Below are positions 44,819 through 54,667 of a stretch of DNA of 64,000 nucleotides, piece after piece. The notes below the pieces were generated by a model. That model was not told the DNA's origin, did no database searches, and saw nothing but the letters and a program-made list of their open reading frames with translations. The stretch spans positions 111,455,842-111,519,841 of the forward strand of contig OZ022500.1 in NCBI GenBank assembly GCA_963989385.1, given 5' to 3'. Source of the DNA: Ctena decussata (Eukaryota; Mollusca; Bivalvia; Lucinida; Lucinidae). The first letter of the stretch is position 1. Every line of letters starts with the position of its first letter. The position numbers and the translations under genes were made by a program.

Positions 44819-45165
44819 TTACTGACCGTCCCAAAGCGGTACTTTCGTTGCGGTTGCATTTGTTTTATGTTCGGTGCTGTTTAATTTATTGTGTTCTCAT
44901 TTTAACCCTTCTGTAATAAAAATAGAAAATAGGTAAAAATAGTTGTTAAATGTTTTTCGTGTGGTTTGCTTAGTCTGTCGTAACCCTTCTGTTGGTCTGA
45001 ATTATTTAGTTCAATAAAGATAGCTGAGTTGCCACCTATTTGGGAAAGAGCTGCTGACTCGGCTTATCACTTGTAATTTATTGTTTGTTGGGATGTCTTT
45101 GTCAGTCTTTCCCTTTGATGTTGGGGATAGGGTTTGGGATCTGATTCAGTCAGTTTTGTCTCTTT
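44819..45165 (-). repeat. Inverted copy of the 11.6-kb repeat
   Basis: Reverse complement of 11620-11965 with only scattered differences: TTACTGACCGTCCCAAAGCG, TACTTTCGTTGCGGTTGCAT, AAAATAGGTAAAAATAGTTG and GCTGACTCGGCTTATCACTT are all shared. It is the best-conserved pair of this unclassified family, with both ends recognisable. Confidence 0.85.
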
Positions 45166-45884
45166 TCTGAATATCAGACTTGTCCAAATCAAAAAATGAA
45201 ACAGTAAATATCAAGGCATAAACGTTTCTATAACATCCATTTTCAAAGTGCCATTTATTTTGCAACCATCTCATATTTCTTTCTTGTAGCTAATCATATC
45301 TTAAAGCCTCTACAGAGCCAAAGTATTCCTCTCGGTATACACGGATGACGATTGTGATTCTTCTCTCTGACAAGAGAGAGTGATTGCACGACTCATTGTC
45401 TTCCCAGCGTCCATCACTCCATCTTAATTTCACTAAAACAGCGCCACGCGACTGGCGACCCGAAATTTTCATCTACACAACTCGTTAATAATGTTTGACA
45501 GGATGACACTCAATCAAGATTTCAATAAATTGTTTTGAGAGATATGTTTGTTTCCTTTGCCAACAATGTCTAGAGCTAGCATTTGATTGAAGGACTTTTG
45601 TCATAGTTTTGGAGCTAAGAGAATGGGAAATTGTTTGCTGAGATCAAGATGTCAGTAAAACTTGACCTCAGCGGCTGCTGGCATTTTCCGATGTTTTCAT
45701 ACATTTTCATAATTGGCGAAAGAACTTGGCTGAAGCCAGAACCGCTGTCCAAGATTGGCTTGAGGTTGAAAGAGGGGACTTTAATCAGAGAAGTGCAGAT
45801 TTGTCTGGGTCTTGGACAACCATACGTTGACAGTATTGCAGTTTCTGTCCCGATGACGTTTTAAAATTTAGTGAGGAAAGGCGT
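45166..45884. other. Unassigned stretch
   Basis: A 77-codon forward frame (45631-45864) and a 60-codon reverse frame have no recognised motif. Nothing else seen. Confidence 0.35.
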
Positions 45885-47075
45885 TTACCATGAGATCCAA
45901 AAAGAAGAATTAATGGAATATTATTATGTAAGCCATGGGATCTAGTACAAAGGACTTGGTATGATAAGGCTCATATTTGGCCCCCAGAAAACTCATTTTT
46001 CAAAAGTCCTATTTCGATAATAAAAATGTATTCATAGGACAGTTCAAACCTTGACTGTAACAGCAAACACAAAATTAACCAGTTCTTGCATAAAATATTT
46101 GTGTTTTTGTCTTGCACATACCCTTACTCCCAGCAGATTCTGACGAAAATGATGAATTTGGTAGCTTTTGCGGCTTTCAAAATATGTGAGCCCAGCCTCC
46201 AGCACATTTTATATTTTGTATAAAGTTTTAACATATTTACATGCCATGGAAATATTAAATGTGCTGGAGACCGGGCTCTATGCTTATTTTTAACTTTTTA
46301 TTACCAAACTGGCAGCATTTTGGAACATTTTCCCTGTTTTCTCAACATAAATATGCCCATATCTCCGCTCTTAGACAAAATAAACATATGTTGTGTGTAT
46401 TCAATTTCTTACTTGGAACACAAGGAATAATAAGGTATACATTTCATTTTGATCTGTTGGAATTTTTAGTAAGCGTCTCTGGACTTGCAAACTTGAGAGG
46501 GTGGGGAGTCTGGAGAGGCCTTGTGTAGTGCACAGGTAATTAGCTGTGCTAGCTAACGTATAAGCATTTCATTGAAAGCTTATTATCAAGAGCTTTCAAA
46601 AGCTATTGTAAATGACTTATTTCTTTAAAGGAAAATGTTCTAAACTCATATTTTCTTGCAATTTTCCTTCATATTATTGAATCAACATAGGCATTCCAGA
46701 AATCATGTTACTCTGAAAATGAAAAAAAGATGAAACATATTTTTTCTGCTTGTTCCCGTACGCATAAACAATGGGCAATAGAAACCATGCAATTTTAAGA
46801 GAATTTGAATGGGGGCCAAAACGGCCCTTATCATACCAGGTCCTTTACGAAATTTTATGTAAACATGAGATCCGAGAGAAGAATTTACAAAATATTATAA
46901 TGTTAAACATGAGATCCAAAAGTAGAATTTTCGAAACATTTTTTATGTTAAGATGAGCTCCAAAAGTAGAAATTTTGAAACAATTTTATGTTAACCATGA
47001 GATCCAAATACAGAAGTTACGAAACATAATCATGTTTCGTTAATTCTCCTTTTGGATCTAGTGATAATGTGTTGT
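45885..47075. repeat. Inverted composite with 44-bp tandem repeats
   Basis: AAAGGACTTGGTATGATAAG, GCTCATATTTGGCCCCC (about 45948) is mirrored by GGGGGCCAAAACGGCCCTTA, TCATACCAGGTCCTTT (about 46811). A nested pair is CAGCCTCCAGCACATTTTAT (46193) and AATGTGCTGGAGACCGGGCT (46257). On the right side four ~44-bp units follow one another (46862-47035), each with ATGAGATCCAAAAGTAGAA, TTTTCGAAACA and TTATGTTAA. A single related unit sits on the left. The centre is AT-rich and non-coding. Probably a decayed inverted-repeat transposon. Confidence 0.6.
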
Positions 47076-48326
47076 ATATTCTACTTTTGAACCTAATGGA
47101 GCTGTAGCCTTTCTTCACTGGAAGTATAAAAGGAGCTTTTCTTAAACTCCGTCCTGCCAGGTGTGCTAACTAAGATTACTGAAATAGTCAAAGTTACTGT
47201 CATATACATGTGCATACGTAAGCATCTGTAAGATTCAAGTTACATAAAAGATTAAACTGTATACTTGCCAGATTTTTCAAGTTATTTCATATAACGAAAT
47301 ATGAACAAGTACAACAATATTGTGTGTTTCTTTAGCGTGATTTTCACATTGCACGTCAAGGTCCAGTTTCAGTTTTTTCTGGTATTGTTTAACTCGAACA
47401 AAGAGTCACGCGAGACAGATGATACTCATTCGAAAGTGAAATTGACACAGCAAAATCTTCAGTAATTTGAGTTCAACTCAGTCAGATCTTTTTCTCATAT
47501 CTTGCGCTTCACCGGTAATTGACATTTAAGAAAAAATGTAACAAAAAGATGCAATAAGATTTATATATATGTTGTAACCTACGTTACATGACACCTGTCT
47601 GTCAGCTTTTTTATAACTCTACAACGTAAACACTCCTCAAGTTTACAAACTAAACGCATTTACGAGCAGCACAACTCGAGGGGTCAGACAAACTCATCGG
47701 TATCACAGACTCCAGGACAGGCACTTTTTTGCTGTTTTGATGAATACTGTTACTGAAAAAATTATCTCTTGCCCCGAATATTTTCTTAAAGGTACGTTTT
47801 CTTAAGAATCAAAAGACTCTGCCTCTGTGGGCTTGTTATACAAGTATGTTAAGTGGTTCAATACTTCTCTTATTGTTGTTTGAAATAGTAGCACTTGCTG
47901 TGTGACTCCGGAAATCAGCCATCACACCCCATAAGCGATAACAGATATACCCAGCCCAAAACACGAAGAGCTGCAACAGAAGTAAAGTAGCACCCTTGAC
48001 ATTACGGGGTTGTGAAGGGTGATTGGACGACATGGAAGAGGGATTTAAACTATTGTCTGCATGTGCCGCCTAACTCATGAGTCTGATGCAGATCCAAGTA
48101 ACTATATTAAGGTGTGCGGCTAAGCCCCGATGTTAAGTTTCGGTGAGAAACAATTTTTATGACTTCCCGTTTTCTTCTCTTGACAACGAATATCTTTCAT
48201 AAAGGGGTCTACTCGTAAAAGGCTTTGCTCTCAGATGACAAAAGACATACAAACAAGCACAGACTGTGTACGTTTGTAAAGTTCCACAGACAAGAATTTT
48301 TGTATACTAGCGACATTTACAGAAAT
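47076..48326. other. Unassigned; fragment of a short foldback
   Basis: AAAGGGGTCTACTCGTAAAA near 48202 matches the left arm of the foldback at 56766. No gene is recognised. Confidence 0.4.
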
Positions 48327-48455
48327 TGAGTGAGTGAGTGGTCTCGGGTTTAACGTCTTACCAATAATTTGGTCATACGGAGACGAGCCGAGAAGCGGGG
48401 AATCGATCTTGCGACCCCTGGATTGGTAGTTCAGTGTGTTATCCTCTACACTACA
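48327..48455 (-). mobile_element. tRNA-derived SINE
   Basis: Read on the minus strand, the head TAGTGTAGAGGATAACACAC resembles an A box. GGGGTCGCAAGATCGATTCC contains a B-box-like GATCGATTCC about 45 bases downstream. The body ends in GGTTTAACGTCTTAC-type sequence on the plus strand and a CTCA-repeat tail (GAGTGAGTGAGTGG on plus). This order (A box, B box, body, tetranucleotide tail) is that of tRNA-related SINEs transcribed by RNA polymerase III. The B box deviates from GGTTCGANNCC at two positions. Confidence 0.65.
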
Positions 48456-49401
48456 TGTACAGAAAACAGATATAGATATGAAGTAAATGATGGCAACACT
48501 TGTTGTCCTGCTAACTAGGCTTGCTAAAGGTTATAACCAGCCACCTACAGAACAGGAGCACGCCTCACATTCATGACATTGTTTGATGTGTGTATTATCA
48601 TCTCAAAGAATCTTCCTATGAAACTAACGAATTCCCATAAACAAGTCATCAATCTAGGAAAAGAGAAATAATCAACATTTTGTCACTAAATTTGCAAACT
48701 CTAACAATTTAATTGGAATCGTCAGCACTTGAGAAGAAAGTTAAAACATCCTCATAATTGAATCCTTTTCATGATGACAAGAAAAAATCAACGCGCCACC
48801 TCCTAGCCATTTATCATGATCTAAAAGTGATTCAAACTCATCAATCACTGACATAGAGAACAAAACGATGCCGTGTACATGCTAAGATGCTATCTTTTTC
48901 ACTTATTTTCCAGCAAAAATGTTAGAGTATCTCCTGGAGAAGACTAATTCTTCCGCTAAATTGTGCTGAACTCTGCTGATTATAATATGATTAACCGAGC
49001 AAAGTACAATTCCTGTGATAGATAGCACGCCCATGTGCGTGCTATCTATCACATGAAATGTGCTTTGCTCGGCTGGATCCACCAGGGCGACGATCGTATT
49101 TATTTTTCTGCACTCTCGGGTTAGGAAGCAGATCTTACATGATTTCATGTAATGATGTGCAGTTTGCTTTTTGCCATTAATCCACTGACTCAATGATGCT
49201 GGTGGTATTCATGCTGCATTAGTATACAATGTAGGTATCCACATATAAGGTGGCGTTAATCTGATGCGTGCATCTGCGTACTTCTACTCATGAGTTGTTA
49301 ATATTTTCTGATCCTTTAACTTTGGGATCATTGTGCTCACTCAGGGTTAATCTGAAAAAAGGAGTAACTTCTGATCAAACAGAAGCTGGAAGGCATGCTA
49401 A
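48456..49401. other. Unassigned, with one strong hairpin at 48994-49074
   Basis: ACCGAGCAAAGTACAATTCC, TGTGATAGATAGCACGC is mirrored by GCGTGCTATCTATCACATGA, AATGTGCTTTGCTCGGC around a CCATGT loop. The central 17-bp stem is perfect. No gene is recognised. Confidence 0.6.
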
Positions 49402-49440
49402 ATTACTGCTGTACACGCGTCTGCTGGCCTGACAAATCAT

Positions 49441-49533
49441 GCAACATTTGACTGTTTTCACCAGAAACAAGTTCAATGCCATAAATGTAAATGCTATGGA
49501 CACAAGGACTATATGGGGCTGTGTTGGAACTTA
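49441..49533 (+). pseudogene. CCHC zinc-knuckle remnant upstream of the LINE reverse transcriptase
   Basis: In the same frame as the reverse transcriptase the sequence reads ATFDCFHQKQVQCHKCKCYG, HKDYMGLCWNL and then a TAG at 49534-49536. The spacing C-x2-C-x4-H is that of a retroelement nucleic-acid-binding knuckle, but the fourth ligand is displaced (C six residues after H rather than four). Beyond the TAG the frame continues DCGKYAEAINRVPDIS into the endonuclease. It probably represents the C-terminus of the first protein of the element, or an N-terminal part of a single fused protein. It is cut at its 5' side. Confidence 0.55.
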
Positions 49534-49536
49534 TAG

Positions 49537-52500
49537 GACTGTGGCAAATATGCCGAAGCTATTAACAGAGTTCCAGATATTTCAGTTAATAATAATTTTG
49601 AAATATTACAGCATTTATGTGAAAATTGTAATTTTACGCAGTGTGTATGTCAAACAAACACTATTAATGAAACATCTGAAATTCATTTTAATAATAAAAA
49701 TGTGTCAAAAAATAAAGCTAATACTTGTACTTCTACGATAACTACTACTATAGATAATGACTCACAACCAGTCAGTAACAACATCTTGTTGGCAAATGTT
49801 AGTGTCAGTGACTTAGAACAAAATGATGAACTTATTACTGCCGAGGACAATATTGACATTTCGACAAGAAACACCTCTTCTGATATTAATGAACCTCAAA
49901 CTGAAGAGGGCTGTGACAATATAAATATTAACTCTTCATTTAGTAACCCTGGTACTGATAAAAAATCTCTCCACTTTGCCTCCCTGAATGTCTGTGGATT
50001 AAAGCGCAGAGTACTTTTCCCTGAATTTGCAGATTTGATAAATAAATATGATTTGTTCTGTGTTTGTGAGACTAAACTTGATAAATATGATGACATAAAT
50101 TTACCTGGATATATTTTCCTCTCTCAATGCAGGAAACAAAAGTATATTCGCAAAAGTGGAGGGATAGGTGTTTTTGTTAAACAGTCACTGTCTTCTCTTG
50201 TTTCTGTTGTTGAATCTGATTCAGACTATGTCTTATGGCTTAGTATTAGCAAAAAGGCCTATAATACTGATGAGGATTTTATTGTAGGGGCTATTTATAT
50301 ACCTCCTAATGACTCCAGGTTTTATAACCCTGTTGAAATTGAACAATTCAATGTGGAAATCACTAATATGTGTGTTTCAAACAAATATGTATTACTAATG
50401 GGAGACTTTAATGCAAGAACTCATAATAAACAAGATTTTCTTGAGGAAGATGAATTTTTCAGGCATCAATTTGACTATGACCAAGATCTAATCAATCATT
50501 TTCAGATATCAAATGTACTTAACCAATGCAACTTACCAAAAATTCGTACATCTCAAGATAAAACCGTAACTAATGAAGGGAACATGCTCATTGATACATG
50601 TAAATCAAATAATTTGTTTATACTAAATGGTAGATGTGGGTCTGATAAAAATGTTGGTGCTATGACCTTTCGCAATCAGTCTATTATTGATTACTCAATT
50701 ATTTCTTATCAAGCATTGCAATTTGTCAATATGTTCAAAATATTAGAACTTGATCCATTATTTTCTGATGGTCATTCACTGTTAGCAACTTCTCTGTCTT
50801 TCTCTCAGATGCTAGTACCGACTATTACTGAGAAAAAACAGAATAGAAAAACAAAACCAAAGCTACCTGAAGATAAAAAATTATTGTTTGCCCAAAATAT
50901 AGATCTTTTAAAAGTAAATGAACTACATAATGTCATTACTGATGCAAGCAATAGCCCAAATTCAGTTAACCTAGATAAAATAAATAATATATGCCATCAC
51001 TTTTCAGAAATATTCAGCAAATCAGCCCAGTCATGCATAAACAACAATTTAAGGAGTCCAAAAGTCAAAAAGGATAATAAGGTTTGGTTTGGGAGACAGT
51101 GTGAAAAGGCACGGAAACAATACCACCATGCAAAACTGAAACATTCCAAACACTCTTCAGCTGTCACAAAAATTAATCTAAGCAAAGCAAGCAAAACATA
51201 TAAGAAAAAAATGAATTATTTTATTAATAAGCACAATAAATCTACCCAAAATAAATTAAGAAACCTGAAAAATAAAAATCCAAAGGAATATTGGAAAATA
51301 ATAAATAGTACTGATAACAAGAAAACTGACAGCAATATCAAACTTGATACTCTTTATACTTTTTTCAAAGACATGAATAAACAATCTGAGGATGACAATG
51401 ATTCCAGTGTCAATGATATACATATTTCCATTGATGATAATGATGAAATATTAAACTCACGAATAACAGACAATGAAATTCTAAAATGCATTAAATTGTT
51501 GAAAAATAACAAAGCATGCGCAAATGATGAGATAATCAATGAATACATAAAGAGTACATCACATATTATGCTTCCATTATATACTTCTTTTTTCAATTTG
51601 ATATTTGAAACAGGCACTTTGCCTGATTCATGGCTTGAAGGAATCATCAAACCAATTTATAAAAAGAAAGGGGACCCCCTACAACCAGAAAACTACCGCC
51701 CTATAACAATACTTAGTTGTTTTGGAAAGCTTTTTACTTCAGTATTGAATTTAAGACTGAATAAATTTTTAGATGAACAGGATATATTGGCAGAAAATCA
51801 GGCAGGTTTTAGGGCAGGATATTCAACTTCTGATCATATATTTGTACTCCATGCACTCATAGAAATATTGAAAGTTAAAAAGGTTAAACTCTTTTGTTCT
51901 TTCATAGACTTTAGTAAGGCATTTGATTCCGTTTGGAGAGTTGGTTTGTGGTCAAAGCTACTGAAGAATAATATCAATGGAAAGTTCTTTCGCATTGTGT
52001 TTAATATGTATCAGGGAATTAAATCTTGTATATCATTTAGTGGGAGTCAGTCAAGTTTCTTCCCTTGCCTAAGAGGGGTGCGGCAAGGGGAAAATTTGTC
52101 ACCAATCTTATTTGCTCTGTTCTTAAATGACTTAGAAGATTTTTTGCATACCAACACTTGCTCTGGTATAGACCTCGAATTTGTATCAGATACTGTATAT
52201 ATTTACTTGAGACTTTTTATTCTGTTATATGCTGATGACACAATTATTTTTGGTACAGATGAAACCGATTTTCAAAAGAATTTAGACGTATTTTATGACT
52301 ATGCCAAAATGTGGAAACTTGATATCAATTATGATAAGACTAAAATTTTGGTCTTCGGCACACGCAATGATGACCGCTTTGATTTTAAAATTGGCAACAA
52401 TAAAATTTCAATATGTAAAGAATTCAAATATCTGGGTGTAGTTTTTACCAAGAGCAGAAGTTTTAGTAAAGCCAAAAAACATAATTATGACCAAGCCAGA

Positions 52501-53412
52501 AAAGCTATGCATTTATTATATAAAAGAATTCGAAATCTTAATCTCCCACTTGACTTACAGTTACAGCTTTTTGAACATACTATTCTACCAATTGCACTGT
52601 ATGGGTGTGAGATTTGGGCTTATGAAAATATTAGTATTATTGAAAAACTCCAATATGAGTTTCTTCGGTATATTACAAGTTCAAAGAAATCTACACCAGC
52701 ATATATGTTACATGCTGAGCTTGGCTGCAAAGCTATTGATGTTAAAATTAAAACACGTTTGATTGGCTTTTGGCTGAATATTGTAAATGGCAAAGAAACT
52801 AAACTGTCAAAAATTCTGTATAATTTTCTTCTCAGTGAATATAACAATGGCATATATCAGCATAAGTGGATACACTGTATAAAAGAAATCCTTATATCTG
52901 TAGGACGTACTGATCTTTTACATAAGGAAAGAATTGAAAACCCTAAACTGATTAAGATGCAGATCTCAAAAACTTTATCGGATCTATATATCCAAGAGTG
53001 GGATACAAAAGTTTCTTCATCCTCAAAGGGAAAAACATATAGCCTTTTTAAGAATGATATCAGTTTTGAGAATTATTTGATCAAATTAAATAAAAAACAC
53101 CGTTCTACTTTGCTTAAGTTCAGATTGAGTAACCATAGGCTTCCAGTTGAAACTGGTCGCCGGGAAAATATCCCATTAGAGGACAGAAAATGCAATTTAT
53201 GTGATAAAAATGATATTGGTGACGAATTTCATTATCTTTTTGTATGTACTCATTTTAATTCAGATAGAAAGCAATTTTTAAAACCATATTTCTATAAAAG
53301 TCCCAATGTAATTAAATTTAAGGAACTGTTATCTACTGAAAATGTTAAACTTCTCATCAAATTGTCAAATTTTGTAGAAATTATAATGAAGAAGTTTTCA
53401 AGTGCTAATTAA
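49537..53412 (+). CDS. LINE endonuclease-reverse transcriptase polyprotein
   Basis: The frame is open from just after the TAG at 49534 to the TAA at 53410-53412. Numbering from the GTG at 49702 (1236 codons): an apurinic-type endonuclease at residues 90-365 with LNVCGL (Asn96), CVCETKLD (Glu123), LLMGDFNAR (Asp235, Asn237), IDYSII (Asp330) and SDGHSL (Asp356, His358). A reverse transcriptase follows at about 640-915 with PIYKKKGDPLQPENYRPI, AENQAGFRAGYST, FIDFSKAFDSVW (Asp736), GVRQGENLSPILF, the active site LLYADDTIIF (Asp845, Asp846) and EFKYLGVVF. A C-terminal zinc-finger-like C-x2-C-x9-H-x4-C lies at 1164-1182. All expected catalytic residues are present without internal stop or frameshift. 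No ATG occurs before about residue 223, so translation of this copy on its own is unlikely. The protein would nick target DNA and copy the element RNA in place. Clade is uncertain (jockey/CR1-like group). Confidence 0.93.
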   Translation, partial: DCGKYAEAINRVPDISVNNNFEILQHLCENCNFTQCVCQTNTINETSEIHFNNKNVSKNKANTCTSTITTTIDNDSQPVSNNILLANVSVSDLEQNDELITAEDNIDISTRNTSSDINEPQTEEGCDNININSSFSNPGTDKKSLHFASLNVCGLKRRVLFPEFADLINKYDLFCVCETKLDKYDDINLPGYIFLSQCRKQKYIRKSGGIGVFVKQSLSSLVSVVESDSDYVLWLSISKKAYNTDEDFIVGAIYIPPNDSRFYNPVEIEQFNVEITNMCVSNKYVLLMGDFNARTHNKQDFLEEDEFFRHQFDYDQDLINHFQISNVLNQCNLPKIRTSQDKTVTNEGNMLIDTCKSNNLFILNGRCGSDKNVGAMTFRNQSIIDYSIISYQALQFVNMFKILELDPLFSDGHSLLATSLSFSQMLVPTITEKKQNRKTKPKLPEDKKLLFAQNIDLLKVNELHNVITDASNSPNSVNLDKINNICHHFSEIFSKSAQSCINNNLRSPKVKKDNKVWFGRQCEKARKQYHHAKLKHSKHSSAVTKINLSKASKTYKKKMNYFINKHNKSTQNKLRNLKNKNPKEYWKIINSTDNKKTDSNIKLDTLYTFFKDMNKQSEDDNDSSVNDIHISIDDNDEILNSRITDNEILKCIKLLKNNKACANDEIINEYIKSTSHIMLPLYTSFFNLIFETGTLPDSWLEGIIKPIYKKKGDPLQPENYRPITILSCFGKLFTSVLNLRLNKFLDEQDILAENQAGFRAGYSTSDHIFVLHALIEILKVKKVKLFCSFIDFSKAFDSVWRVGLWSKLLKNNINGKFFRIVFNMYQGIKSCISFSGSQSSFFPCLRGVRQGENLSPILFALFLNDLEDFLHTNTCSGIDLEFVSDTVYIYLRLFILLYADDTIIFGTDETDFQKNLDVFYDYAKMWKLDINYDKTKILVFGTRNDDRFDFKIGNNKISICKEFKYLGVVFTKSRSFSKAKKHNYDQARKAMHLLYKRIRNLNLPLDLQLQLFEHTILPIALYGCEIWAYENISIIEKLQYEFLRYITSSKKSTPAYMLHAELGCKAIDVKIKTRLIGFWLNIVNGKETKLSKILYNFLLSEYNNGIYQHKWIHCIKEILISVGRTDLLHKERIENPKLIKMQISKTLSDLYIQEWDTKVSSSSKGKTYSLFKNDISFENYLIKLNKKHRSTLLKFRLSNHRLPVETGRRENIPLEDRKCNLCDKNDIGDEFHYLFVCTHFNSDRKQFLKPYFYKSPNVIKFKELLSTENVKLLIKLSNFVEIIMKKFSSAN

Positions 53413-53537
53413 GTTTTTTTTTTTTTTTTTTTTTTTTTTTATCTATATATGTCATGCTTGAATATGTCTATTTTTACATGCTATATGTTTGTATATTTGT
53501 ATGTGCATGCTCTTATGCCACCTGCGAGTGGCCTGAG

Positions 53538-53574
53538 TTTTATATGCAATAAAGTTCTGTTCTGTTCTGTTCTG
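53538..53574 (+). repeat. Polyadenylation signal and (GTTCT)n tail of the LINE
   Basis: TATATGCAATAAAGTTCTGT begins four GTTCT units. The inverted copy at 36724 has the complementary AGAAC units, so the pentamer belongs to the element and not to the target. Confidence 0.85.
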
Positions 53575-54627
53575 CTATTTTCGTTTCTTGTTTGTTTTCA
53601 TTTGATTCAGAACTTGTTTCCGGATGATACAAATGCTTCGGTTAATATTCTAAAATTTGGAACACTGAACACCAGTGTCTCTTGAAAAAAAGGCAAAAAG
53701 TGTAGACTCAGATAATACTGTCCATGAAGGAGCAGTCGGATCAGATCTACACTTTTTTGCAAATGTGTAAACTATTTTAAGGTAAATCATCTGAAAAATC
53801 ATTTTTCTTTCAGTTTTTTTTAGGGACTGTGTGTTCGACGTTTTAGAAGAATTACGGGATTCCTCGGCGATCTAAGCACACGCTGCCACCAGTCAAGCTC
53901 TCTTATCACTTCATTGTCGACAGCTTTAATTGTTTTCTTGCAGGCCACAACTGTCACAGACGTCTCCTGCTCCGGGCCCCACAGAACGGAAGCACTGCGA
54001 CCTTTGAACTCCTCCCATTAGTTAATGTCAGGCAAAATGATACAAAATCATGAATATGGATTGCTATTTTCAACAGTGTCTGAATGTATTCATTAACATT
54101 GCCATTAATTTCACCAGCATCATTGAATATCGGTTTGAAAAATGAGATTTTGCGAAAATTACACTGAGTGATTACAATAACAGATGTATTAGAGCGAAAT
54201 CTTCCGTTTTTTATTAACAAATGAGGATACCCATGGCAAACTTAAATATTCACCGTTTTTATGCTTTCACCCAAACAAAGGCTGAAAATTATGGTGATAA
54301 TGAGCGAAACAGAGTTCCCGTGAATTTACTTGAAACACTGTTCTTAAAATCGTAGTAATGCACGTATCATAACGTTTTGGGGTCCCTTGAGCCGATTTCA
54401 AATGAATCTGTATTTAGGGGCCACCTGCCTTAAGCAGCCACGTTTTGTGCGTCTGCTTGGGTGACTCTTTAAGAAGGATTTGAGTGGAAATTCTTTTTCT
54501 GAAATATATGTATTTTTAAGTCGTTTTGAATAATTGAGGTAAAGCTTTCTCTCTGGTTCCCTGTACACTGTCTGTCAGCAAAAAAAGCAGCTTTCTCTAT
54601 CTATCTTTCTGTCTGCCTGTCTGCCTT

Positions 54628-54667
<40 letters not shown>

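Larger units (their letters stand above)
49402..53574 (+). mobile_element. Non-LTR retrotransposon (LINE), 5'-truncated, long open frame intact
   Basis: One frame links a CCHC-type remnant (49441-49533) to an endonuclease-reverse transcriptase (49537-53412). A 3' untranslated region follows with a T-run (53415-53441), a GCCACCTGCGAGTGGC palindrome, AATAAA and a (GTTCT)n tail ending near 53573. The 5' border is not precisely visible; sequence similarity to the family cannot be judged before about 49440. No clear target duplication is seen. A 690-bp 3' fragment of the same family lies inverted at 36724. Confidence 0.9.

Noticed and set aside
48327..48455. Functional tRNA gene
   Set aside because: The A- and B-box-like words are imperfect, no acceptor stem or cloverleaf closes, and a tetranucleotide tail follows, so it is a SINE.
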